Shown here in pieces: positions 8,076 to 17,661 of a stretch of DNA of 47,676 bases. This DNA comes from an uncultured Lachnospiraceae bacterium. GTDB lineage: Bacteria > Bacillota > Clostridia > Lachnospirales > Lachnospiraceae. Both the position numbers and the translations under genes were made by a program. The DNA is taken from positions 1 through 47,676 of the forward strand of contig CADCIK010000004.1 of the NCBI GenBank assembly GCA_902801415.1. The letters are read 5' to 3'. Numbering within the stretch: the first letter of the stretch is position 1; every line of letters starts with the position of its first letter. The notes beneath the pieces are model-generated. The model was not told the origin of the DNA and did not search any database. It saw only the letters and a list, made by a program, of their open reading frames with translations.

Positions 8076-8765
8076 ATGACGGCATACAAACCACTTCAGG
8101 AAGTGGCATATGAATACCTTCGCGATAAGATCACAAACGGAGGTCTGGAAGCCGGGAAAATATACAGTGAGACCAAAATGGCCAAAGAGATCGGGATCTC
8201 CCGCACACCTTTTAAGGATGCTCTGGTGCGTCTTTCTCAGGACAGATACATCGACATTATTCCCAGCCGGGGATTCTGTCTGCATGTCCTGTCAGAAGAG
8301 GATATCAACAACACTTACCAGTCCCGTATTGCCGTGGAAGGATTCTGCTCCCTCTATCTGCATATGCACCGCATGGAGCGGACAGCCCGGTCCGTGATCC
8401 GGGATCTGCAGGAAGATATGCTCGAAATGGAGCAGTCGATCAGCGAGAGCAGGCCTTATGCGGAAATCCTCAGCCATGACCTGAACTTCCACGCGCGTAT
8501 CGTCCGCTACAGCGGTAATAAAGAGATGATCCGACTGTTTGAGTCCTACAATCATCAGACCTTCGATATAGCTATGAAGACATTTGAATTATCCGGGCGT
8601 CCCGGCAATGCACTGGACGAACACAGGGAGATCTATCAGAATATTATTTCCGATGAGATCTCATCTGACATGGACGTCTACCGCTCAGTCATGAAGCATG
8701 TAGACAACACAAGGGAGATTGTTTTAAAGGTTCTCGAAGCGGAGAAAAAAGACGCCTTCAGCTAA
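8076..8765 (+). CDS. GntR-family regulator, FCD (FadR) subfamily
   Basis: This 229-residue protein has an N-terminal GntR winged HTH at about 5-70 (LREVAYEYL-type helix, then SETKMAKEIGISRTPFKDAL). A C-terminal all-helical FCD domain carries the metal/ligand residues DLNFHARIV, LDEHREIYQNI and VMKHVDNT. FCD regulators usually sense organic acids and sugar acids. The gene is divergent from the dehydrogenase-kinase-permease operon, whose promoter contains a perfect 14-bp palindrome, so I infer that it represses that operon and responds to its acid-sugar substrate or an intermediate. A terminator hairpin overlaps its stop codon. Confidence 0.9.
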   Translation: MTAYKPLQEVAYEYLRDKITNGGLEAGKIYSETKMAKEIGISRTPFKDALVRLSQDRYIDIIPSRGFCLHVLSEEDINNTYQSRIAVEGFCSLYLHMHRMERTARSVIRDLQEDMLEMEQSISESRPYAEILSHDLNFHARIVRYSGNKEMIRLFESYNHQTFDIAMKTFELSGRPGNALDEHREIYQNIISDEISSDMDVYRSVMKHVDNTREIVLKVLEAEKKDAFS

Positions 8766-8790
8766 AAGCTGAAGGCGTCTTCCTCTTTTT
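8751..8790 (+). terminator. Terminator overlapping the GntR stop codon
   Basis: GACGCCTTCAGCT (8751-8763) pairs perfectly with AGCTGAAGGCGTC (8767-8779) over a 3-nt loop and is followed by TTCCTCTTTTT. The 5' arm encodes the last residues of GntR. The gene at 8799-9050 ends just beyond on the other strand, so the hairpin lies at a convergent junction. Confidence 0.85.
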
Positions 8791-8798
8791 ATAAGTCC

Positions 8799-9050
8799 TT
8801 AGTCGTCAAAATCATAGTTGTCAGTATTATTTTCTTTAAAGATATGGTAGACCTCTTCGATCACATCGTCCTCACAGACGACAAGCTCCAGGTCATCTCC
8901 ATCCTCCGATTCTATTTTCAGGACAGAGACTTCGTCATCATCCTCCTGGATCAGCACGACATACCGTTCCCCCTCGTATTCTACTGTATCCAGCACCTCA
9001 TACTCCTGTTCTTCGCCGTTTTCATCCACCAGAATAATGATATCGTCCAT
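8799..9050 (-). CDS. DUF1292 (YrzB/UPF0473-family) protein
   Basis: This 83-residue, very acidic protein begins MDDIIILVDENGEEQEYEVLD and continues with the ERYVVLIQEDDDEVSVLKIE core typical of the DUF1292 family, widespread in Bacillota and of unknown function. The family is often beside the Holliday-junction resolvase YrrK, but here it stands alone between convergent and divergent neighbours. AAAGGGGGG about 8 nt upstream supports the chosen ATG. Confidence 0.85.
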   Translation of the reverse strand: MDDIIILVDENGEEQEYEVLDTVEYEGERYVVLIQEDDDEVSVLKIESEDGDDLELVVCEDDVIEEVYHIFKENNTDNYDFDD

Positions 9051-9229
9051 GCATGTCCCCCCTTTAATCGATCTGTGTGCACGGGTTTTTATAGGATGCA
9101 GTTCATTTACTGCATATTTGTATATTACAAAAACTATTTTACCATGTTTTGGCGCTATGCCTATATAATTATGCCCGATTTAAGAATTTTTATGAAATAT
9201 TTCTAAACATTTCTAAAAAATGTATGTAT

Positions 9230-9243
9230 TGTAATCGTTTTCA
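9230..9243 (+). promoter_or_regulatory. cre box (CcpA site) upstream of PTS gene
   Basis: TGTAATCGTTTTCA matches the Bacillota cre consensus TGWAANCGNTNWCA at every position. It lies 63-76 bp before the PTS start codon. I could not assign the -35/-10 with confidence, so activation and repression cannot be told apart. Confidence 0.68.
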
Positions 9244-9290
9244 TAGAGTATTCTGTTGGTAGTAGCATTAACCACTTTGCACTAATATGA

Positions 9291-11504
<2,214 letters not shown>

Positions 11505-11543
11505 TCAGAGTATTGACGACAATGATCCCGCAAGGGGAATAAA

Positions 11544-11576
11544 AGACGCTGCCGCATATGCGGCAGCGTCTTTTTG
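11544..11576. terminator. Perfect palindromic terminator after the PTS gene
   Basis: AGACGCTGCCGCAT (11544-11557) and ATGCGGCAGCGTCT (11558-11571) form a 14-bp palindrome followed by TTTTTGTTTC on the plus strand. On the minus strand it is followed by TTTATTCCC. It can therefore serve both the PTS gene and the convergent MBL-fold gene. Confidence 0.88.
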
Positions 11577-11615
11577 TTTCTGTTACGGTCATGGATCAGT
11601 GTTTTGACTCTGCAG

Positions 11616-12269
11616 TCAGAAACGGAGTTTTCTCACAACTTCGATCTCCGGATCAACACGCTTTGCAAATTCGTCCGCGTCGGCCGCTTTGCCGACAATG
11701 GAACCGTAGTGAGTGGGAATGACGACAGGCGGCTTAAGTTCGTTGATGAACGCGGCAGCCTCTTTGGGATTCATGGTATAAGTGCCTCCGATGGGGACCA
11801 TGGCAATATCACACTGGATCGACGTGTTCTCAGAAAGCGCGTCCGTGTCTCCTGCCGCATAGATCCGGATACCGTCTACGCTGATGACATATCCGAGCCA
11901 GCCGTTTCTTCTGGGGTGGAAAGGCTTTAATTTATTGTAAGCAGGCACCGCGTCGATATAAATGCCGCAGACAGATACCCTGTCTCCCGCTTCCATGCAG
12001 ACATAGGAGGACATGCCGATCCCGATCTTCTCCAGGTCATTCTTCATCCCGGAAGGAATGATATAGCGCGTTTCAGGCTTTTTGATCCTGGCGACATCTT
12101 CCGGTGAAAAATGATCGTAGTGGGAATGCGTGAAGAGGATGAGATCCGCATCCGCGGGCGCTGTGCTGATGCCGAGCGGATCCACATAGATCACCGTACC
12201 CGCATCGCTGACAATGCGGATGCTATTCTGTGTGTTGACTGTGATACGGTCAGTTTCAGGACGACTCAT
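11616..12269 (-). CDS. MBL-fold metallo-hydrolase
   Basis: This 217-residue protein has the metallo-beta-lactamase-fold signature HSHYDH (48-53), then a second metal histidine region (AAGDTDAL with the conserved Asp) and a C-terminal PTHYGS motif. It resembles the compact UPF0173/UlaG-like hydrolases, whose substrates vary widely and cannot be read from the motif. AAAGGAGGAAAG upstream supports the ATG. About 100 bp separate it from the upstream TrmH-family gene, with no clear terminator between, so the two may be co-transcribed. Confidence 0.85.
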   Translation of the reverse strand: MSRPETDRITVNTQNSIRIVSDAGTVIYVDPLGISTAPADADLILFTHSHYDHFSPEDVARIKKPETRYIIPSGMKNDLEKIGIGMSSYVCMEAGDRVSVCGIYIDAVPAYNKLKPFHPRRNGWLGYVISVDGIRIYAAGDTDALSENTSIQCDIAMVPIGGTYTMNPKEAAAFINELKPPVVIPTHYGSIVGKAADADEFAKRVDPEIEVVRKLRF

Positions 12270-12370
12270 GATTTACTCTTTCCTCCTTTCATGATGCCGG
12301 GTTCTGCGGAAAGTTCCGGTTGATTGGCAAGATCCTGATAAGCGCTTTCATTGCGCCATATTTCCGACAA

Positions 12371-13225
12371 TTATGCACCCTGGCGGCTGCCCAGCTGCCA
12401 GAATGCCACAGCGCTCGCCGCTGCCACGTTCAGCGAATCGACGCCGTGAAACATGGGGATCATTACAGTGTAATCACATCCCGCGATCGTCTCACCTGAG
12501 AGTCCGTCTCCTTCCGTTCCCAGTACGACCGCGAGTTTGGGCTCGGCCGTCAGCGCGGGATCAGAGATCGTGACGGAGTCTTTTTTGAGCGCCATTGCCG
12601 CAGTCTTAAAACCCAGATCCCTGAGAAGAGACAGACCGGGCTGCGGCCATCCGGGTTCTTTTCTGCTTCCGATAAAGGTCCACGGGATCTGGAATACGGT
12701 TCCCATACTCACCCGGATCGCTCTCCTGTACAGCGGATCACTGCAGCCGTGCGTCAGAAGGACCGCGTCCATGCCCAGCGCGGCCGCTGAGCGGAAGATC
12801 GCGCCTACATTGGTGGGATTGACGACCTCTTCCAGAACGGCGATCCTCGAGGCATTCCGGACGATTTCCTGCACAGAAGGCAGTTCTCTTCTCTCCATCG
12901 CACAGAGGCACCCTCTGGTCAATGCAAAACCTGTGAGCTTGCGCAAGACTGACTCCTCACCCACATATACCGGTATCGCTTCCCCGGGTCTTTCCGCGAT
13001 CCTTACAAGGATCCTGGCCGCTTCTTTATCCAGCTCCCTGCGGTCGATCAGCATGGATACCGGTTCATATCCCGCATCCAGAGCCCTTTCTATGACCTTG
13101 GGACTCTCCGCTATAAAGAGTCCGATCAGGGGCTCTCTGCAATGGTATAACTGTGATTCCGACAGGCTTGTATAGATCTGAAGCGCTTCCTCTTCCAGCT
13201 GCCTGATTTCTATGATCCGGTACAT
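12371..13225 (-). CDS. TrmH/SpoU-family RNA 2'-O-methyltransferase
   Basis: This 284-residue protein shows the three SPOUT (trefoil-knot) motifs: NPTNVGAIFRSAAALG (136-151), VVLGTEGDGLS, and IPMFHGVDSLNVAAASAVAF near the C-terminus. These bind S-adenosylmethionine and methylate a ribose in tRNA or rRNA. The N-terminal about 100 residues look like the SpoU substrate-binding domain. The RNA target cannot be assigned. The start is 13 bp from the YolD-like gene, suggesting one operon. Confidence 0.92.
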   Translation of the reverse strand: MYRIIEIRQLEEEALQIYTSLSESQLYHCREPLIGLFIAESPKVIERALDAGYEPVSMLIDRRELDKEAARILVRIAERPGEAIPVYVGEESVLRKLTGFALTRGCLCAMERRELPSVQEIVRNASRIAVLEEVVNPTNVGAIFRSAAALGMDAVLLTHGCSDPLYRRAIRVSMGTVFQIPWTFIGSRKEPGWPQPGLSLLRDLGFKTAAMALKKDSVTISDPALTAEPKLAVVLGTEGDGLSGETIAGCDYTVMIPMFHGVDSLNVAAASAVAFWQLGSRQGA

Positions 13226-13238
13226 ATTGCCCCGCTTT

Positions 13239-13454
13239 CTAGTCTCTCATCTCATCTCTCTCGATCACTTCCGCCTGCTGCCGCATCGCGGTCTCCTCGA
13301 TCGCCTCATCGTATCCGGTCAGAGCTGCAAAAGGAGCAAACTGCGCCGCGCGCATCTCCGCTGCCATCCGCGGATGTTTGCGGGATGTCGGATGCTCGAG
13401 GCCGATGATATCGCTGTAATCATCTTTGGAGCCAAAAACCTGCTGCTTTCCCAT
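13239..13454 (-). CDS. YolD-like small protein next to umuC
   Basis: This 71-residue protein contains the recognisable stretch YSDIIGLEHPTSRKHPRM followed by RAAQFAPFAALTGYD. This fits the YolD-like family, usually encoded beside Y-family polymerases in Bacillota and proposed to act in their place of UmuD. It lies 9 bp behind the polymerase gene, with GAGGAAAG before its ATG. I infer a role in control of the error-prone polymerase. Confidence 0.8.
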   Translation of the reverse strand: MGKQQVFGSKDDYSDIIGLEHPTSRKHPRMAAEMRAAQFAPFAALTGYDEAIEETAMRQQAEVIERDEMRD

Positions 13455-13463
13455 ATTCTTTCC

Positions 13464-14993
13464 TCACGCTTTGTGGCCTCCGATCTGGCTGTTGCGCTCT
13501 ATAGCGGTCGCCCCTTCCTCCAGGTTCATACCCTTGATGATCGCGTTTTTGCCAAATCGTTTCTGGATCTCCAGAACGGCTTTCTGCATCCTTTTTTCTC
13601 TCTCTTCTTCCGCCTTCTGCGCTTCTCTCTTCTTCTCGAGCGCCTCGTAATCGGTAAAGAGATCCAGCTGCTCATACTGTTCCCTGTGTTCCGCGGCTTC
13701 CGCTGCCGGGACCACTCTTGCGGCAGCTACTCCCAGCCGGCGCACAAGAAGGATGGGATCGACGATCCTGTCATAGAGCTTCATCATGGCGTCCACTATG
13801 ATCCGGGTCGAAGAGGTGGGCTGCTCCAGCGTCACAGAACCATGGGCATGTTTGGGCGCGGGCCGCCCGTACCAGTCCAGGGTCACTTCGCCCTTATAAT
13901 TATCCCGGATCTCGGGAATTTCAAGGCTCTCGATATCATAATTCACGGTGAGCACGATCATGTCCGTCACAAGCTGCTTTTCCACCAGTTTCAGGACCAG
14001 CTTGTCGATCATCTCCCTCACGACCAGTTTTCCCTTTTCGGCCGTGTACGCACAGGGAAGGACCTGCCCCTCTCCCATGCTGTTGGACTGCGGCTTGAAT
14101 GCTTTGATCTGGGCGATCGTGCAGGGCTCCCAGCCCCACGCGTGATCGATCAGAAGTTCCGCGTTCACACCGAATGTTTTATAGAGAGCATCCTCATTCT
14201 GCAGAGAAAAACGCGCAAGGTCTCCCATTGTGAGAATGCCCAGTTTCCTGAGCCTAGCGGCGTACCCTCTGCCGACTCTCCAGAAATCCGTAATCGGCTG
14301 ATGGCTCCACAGCTTCTCTCTGTAGGAACGCTCATCCAGCTCCGCGATGCGTACGCCGTCCTCATCCGCCTCTATGTGCTTGGCTACTATATCCATCGCT
14401 ATTTTGGCAAGATAGAGATTGGACCCGATCCCGGCTGTCGCGGTGATCCTCGTTTCACGGAGCACTTCGCGGATCATTTTCATGGCGAGTTCATGGGCCG
14501 TCATCCCGTATGTGTCCAGATACTCCGTCACATCAATGAACACCTCGTCGATGGAGTAGACGTGTATATCCTCCGGCGCTACATAGCGGAGGTAGATGTT
14601 GTAGATCCTGGTGCTGTACTTTATGTAGAAGGCCATGCGGGGCCTGGCTGCGATGAAATCGAGTTCCAGCGAGGGATCTGCCCGCAGCGCCTCTATGTCC
14701 GAGGACTTTCCTGTAAAGGCCTTAATTCCCCGCTTCTGCAGGTCTTTGAGCCGCATCGCATTATAGAGCCGCACCTTCTCTTCCACTTCGAAGAGCCTGG
14801 GCCGGCCGGGAATGCCGATCGATTTGAGGGAAGGGGAGACAGCCAGACAGATCGTCTTGCTGGTGCGGCTCCGGTCCGCCACAACCAGATTAGCCGTCAG
14901 CGGGTTCAGTCCCCTCTCATTGCACTCGACAGAAGCGTAGAAGGACTTGAGATCGATCGCGATATAGGTTCTTTTCCGCTCCGTCTGTTTCAT
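13464..14993 (-). CDS. Y-family DNA polymerase (UmuC/UvrX-like)
   Basis: This 509-residue translesion polymerase has IAIDLKSFYASVE with catalytic Asp14 and VYSIDEVFIDV with the Asp149/Glu150 pair. A helix-hairpin-helix-type region around 230-250 includes WRVGRGYAARLRKLGI, and a little-finger domain follows. The long, charged C-terminal region is typical of the UmuC/UvrX subgroup rather than DinB. Its start overlaps the stop of the 96-residue gene upstream (ATGA), and the YolD-like gene follows, so the three are translated from one message. No LexA box was identified. Confidence 0.92.
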   Translation of the reverse strand: MKQTERKRTYIAIDLKSFYASVECNERGLNPLTANLVVADRSRTSKTICLAVSPSLKSIGIPGRPRLFEVEEKVRLYNAMRLKDLQKRGIKAFTGKSSDIEALRADPSLELDFIAARPRMAFYIKYSTRIYNIYLRYVAPEDIHVYSIDEVFIDVTEYLDTYGMTAHELAMKMIREVLRETRITATAGIGSNLYLAKIAMDIVAKHIEADEDGVRIAELDERSYREKLWSHQPITDFWRVGRGYAARLRKLGILTMGDLARFSLQNEDALYKTFGVNAELLIDHAWGWEPCTIAQIKAFKPQSNSMGEGQVLPCAYTAEKGKLVVREMIDKLVLKLVEKQLVTDMIVLTVNYDIESLEIPEIRDNYKGEVTLDWYGRPAPKHAHGSVTLEQPTSSTRIIVDAMMKLYDRIVDPILLVRRLGVAAARVVPAAEAAEHREQYEQLDLFTDYEALEKKREAQKAEEEREKRMQKAVLEIQKRFGKNAIIKGMNLEEGATAIERNSQIGGHKA

Positions 14994-15280
14994 TGTCCGT
15001 ATCCATCCCTGCCGGCGCCTCGCTGCGGGCCTCTCATTTTGGGAAACTCCTCCTCTTCGACGACCGAGTACATCAGGATCTGTTCGATCCTCTCGGCCTG
15101 CCCCTTGAGGTCATAGTAATGCCGCATTGTGCCTTCCGCATCCCACCATTGGGAGAAGGCCTCCCTGGAAGAGCTGCTATGACGCTGTTCCATTTCCAAA
15201 AGGATACGTGTCATTTCTTCCCGGAGGCCTTCAAGTTCATCCTTATATCTTCTCGCATCGTACTGCGAAATCGTTCTCAT
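14990..15280 (-). CDS. Hypothetical protein preceding the Y-family polymerase
   Basis: This 96-residue charged protein is mostly helical (DARRYKDELEGLREEMTRIL and a C-terminal VVEEEEFPK). I recognise no domain. The start at 15280 is chosen because GAGG lies 7 nt before that ATG; the frame also opens at a GTG at 15319 that overlaps the alpha-galactosidase stop. The stop overlaps the polymerase start (ATGA), so the two are translationally coupled. I infer an accessory role for the polymerase from position alone. Confidence 0.65.
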   Translation of the reverse strand: MRTISQYDARRYKDELEGLREEMTRILLEMEQRHSSSSREAFSQWWDAEGTMRHYYDLKGQAERIEQILMYSVVEEEEFPKMRGPQRGAGRDGYGQ

Positions 15281-15315
15281 ATTAGTCCTCATTCCGAAGC
15301 GCTCTGCGCGTTTTC

Positions 15316-17634
15316 TCACTTAACCTCAGTGATCTCAAACAGGAGCGAACTGAAATCGCCGCCCTTGCTCGTCAGGATCTCACGGCTGATCGGAATGCCC
15401 GCGTACATCAGTGTGCTTCCATGCATGCGGAAAGCCTTCTCCTTGGCCGCATCCGCATGAAGTCCATAGAAAGCAAGGATCTCAGCCGGAACATCGGGGC
15501 TTGCTTCAACGTTATAGCGCACCTCGTAGTACTTGTCGGGATCCAGTCCCGCAAGGCGCAGGCGCTCCCAGGAACCGTTCACTTTATTGAGCTTCTGATA
15601 AAATCCGGCGATCGCACGAGTCTTGTCGCGGGAGACCGCCATCCAGGCCGCCTCGTTGCCCTTGAAGGGATTTCTGAGGCGGTAGAAGTCGCCGTCGATC
15701 TGGATCAGTTCCCTGTTCTTCTTCATAAACGCGATCTGGCTGCGCACCATTCCGATCTCTTTCTCCGAAAGGAGGTTGAGATCCAGCTCATAGCCGAATG
15801 TGCCAAAATATGCAACATTGGCTCTGGTCTCAAGCGGCGTTGTGCGCTGCAGCTGGTGATTGGGCACCGCGGATACATGCGCGCCCATGCTGACGACCGG
15901 ATACACATAGGAAGTGCCGTACTGGATCTTCAGTCTCTCTGCAGCGTCCGAATCGTCGCTGCACCACGCCTGGGGAGCCCAGAAGAGCATGCCGGCGTCG
16001 AATCTCGCGCCGCCGCTCGCGCAGCTCTCGAAGAGGATCTCGGGGAATGTGCCGGTCAGCTTCTCATAGAGCGTATACACGCCGAGAATATAGCGGTGCA
16101 TCATCTCTCCCTGGCGCATCGCGGACCATGAAGGATCCGTGTTCTTGCAGGCCCAGTCCGCTGTGCTGTAAGGTCCCGTCATATAGCGGTTCATATCCCA
16201 CTTGATATAAGAGATCTTAGAGCCATTGAGTACCTTCGCGATCATCTCATAAATGTAGTCCACAACGTCCGGATTGGAATAATCCAGCACGTACTGGTGT
16301 CTGCCGTGGCAGTCAAACCGATCCGGCGTATGGATGATCCAATCAGGATGACTGCGGTAGAGGTCACTGTCTTTGTTGACCATCTCCAGCTCCACCCACA
16401 GACCGAATTTGAGGCCGAGATCCTCTACCTTGCGGGAGAGTCCGCCGATACCGGAAGGGATCTTCTCCAGGTTGCAGTACCAGTCTCCCAGGCTCCTGTG
16501 GTCGTCATTTCTGACGCCGAACCAGCCGTCGTCGAGAACGAACAGCTCAATGCCGCACTCTTTGGCCTTGGACGCGATCTCGACCAGCTTGTCTTCATTA
16601 AAGTTGAAGTAAGTAGCTTCCCAGTTGTTGAGAAGGATGGGACGGGGCAGATCTCTGTATTTGCCGCGCACAAGGCGGGTCCTGTAGAGTCTGTGGAAGG
16701 TGCGGCTCATAGCGCCGAGTCCCTCGCAGCTGTAGACCATTACCGCCTCAGGCGTCTGGAAGCTCTCGCCCTTCTCCAGCTGCCAGCTGAAGTTCTCGGG
16801 ATTAATGCCCATTATAACCCTGGTCAGGTCGAAGGTCGATACTTCTGCCTGCGCGAGGAAATTGCCGCTGTAAAGAAGGCTGAAGCCGTATACTTCGCCT
16901 TGTTCCTCTGTCGTTCCGGGTCTCATGAGCGCAAGGAAAGGATTCTGTTCCGAGCTGCTGGCTGTGCCGACAAGGCTCTGGATCGACTGGATGCCCATCT
17001 CCAGTTTGCGCTCCTTCACATACCGCTCTCTGGCCCATGCGCCTGCGAGGGAGACCATAGTGAAGTCCATATCCGACCACTCCACGGACATACTCATGGC
17101 GCGCTCGATCATGATCGGCGCATCGCCGTGATGGACGAAGCGGGCGTTTCTTGCGATCACGGGATAATCGCTGAAGATCGTGAAGGAAAGAACGAGATCT
17201 GTATCGATCACGTCATCGTGAAGCGTCACCAGAAGCGTCTGCGCTTCATCGCCGCTCTCCGTATAAGTGGCCGGCAGCGGAAGAAGGGAGGGTTTTCCAT
17301 CCATGATCTCATAGGAGACATATGTGAAATTCGTCACTCTGCTTCCATTTTTCTGCAGGATCGAAGTAGCGGGGCTGCGATAGTCGCCGGTGCCGTAGAC
17401 CGGGTATTCCTGTTTGGTATACTGCATGGAAAGAAGTCCGGGTTCCGGCACGCATACAGACATCAGCGCGCGCATGGTCTCTTCGTGATAGATATCATAG
17501 GACTGCTCGTCGCTGATCTTCCTTCCATAGTACAGATGCTCCAGCTGGTCATTTTCCATGACTCTGAAGATGTAACTGATACTGTCATTATAGAGATGAA
17601 ATGTACGCGTCTCTTTGTGGAAAACAATAGACAT
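15316..17634 (-). CDS. Alpha-galactosidase, glycoside hydrolase family 36
   Basis: This 772-residue cytoplasmic enzyme (no signal peptide) hydrolyses terminal alpha-galactosides such as melibiose and raffinose. GH36 features are FVLDDGWFGVRNDD (365-378), YIKWDMNR with nucleophile Asp480, and CASGGARFD (538-546). WCSDDSD (557-563) contains the acid/base Asp. Length is usual for the family. The segment that is often WFEPEM reads WVELEM here (413-418), keeping both glutamates. GGGAGG precedes the start, 27 bp from the scpA stop. No transporter or sugar regulator lies nearby, so its place in this housekeeping operon is odd. Confidence 0.93.
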   Translation of the reverse strand: MSIVFHKETRTFHLYNDSISYIFRVMENDQLEHLYYGRKISDEQSYDIYHEETMRALMSVCVPEPGLLSMQYTKQEYPVYGTGDYRSPATSILQKNGSRVTNFTYVSYEIMDGKPSLLPLPATYTESGDEAQTLLVTLHDDVIDTDLVLSFTIFSDYPVIARNARFVHHGDAPIMIERAMSMSVEWSDMDFTMVSLAGAWARERYVKERKLEMGIQSIQSLVGTASSSEQNPFLALMRPGTTEEQGEVYGFSLLYSGNFLAQAEVSTFDLTRVIMGINPENFSWQLEKGESFQTPEAVMVYSCEGLGAMSRTFHRLYRTRLVRGKYRDLPRPILLNNWEATYFNFNEDKLVEIASKAKECGIELFVLDDGWFGVRNDDHRSLGDWYCNLEKIPSGIGGLSRKVEDLGLKFGLWVELEMVNKDSDLYRSHPDWIIHTPDRFDCHGRHQYVLDYSNPDVVDYIYEMIAKVLNGSKISYIKWDMNRYMTGPYSTADWACKNTDPSWSAMRQGEMMHRYILGVYTLYEKLTGTFPEILFESCASGGARFDAGMLFWAPQAWCSDDSDAAERLKIQYGTSYVYPVVSMGAHVSAVPNHQLQRTTPLETRANVAYFGTFGYELDLNLLSEKEIGMVRSQIAFMKKNRELIQIDGDFYRLRNPFKGNEAAWMAVSRDKTRAIAGFYQKLNKVNGSWERLRLAGLDPDKYYEVRYNVEASPDVPAEILAFYGLHADAAKEKAFRMHGSTLMYAGIPISREILTSKGGDFSSLLFEITEVK

Positions 17635-17661
17635 ACTAACCTCCCTTTTATTGCAGTGGAT

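Noticed and set aside
13212..15116. 634-codon plus-strand frame
   Set aside because: Antisense to the Y-family polymerase with its intact catalytic motifs. It has no recognisable protein features.
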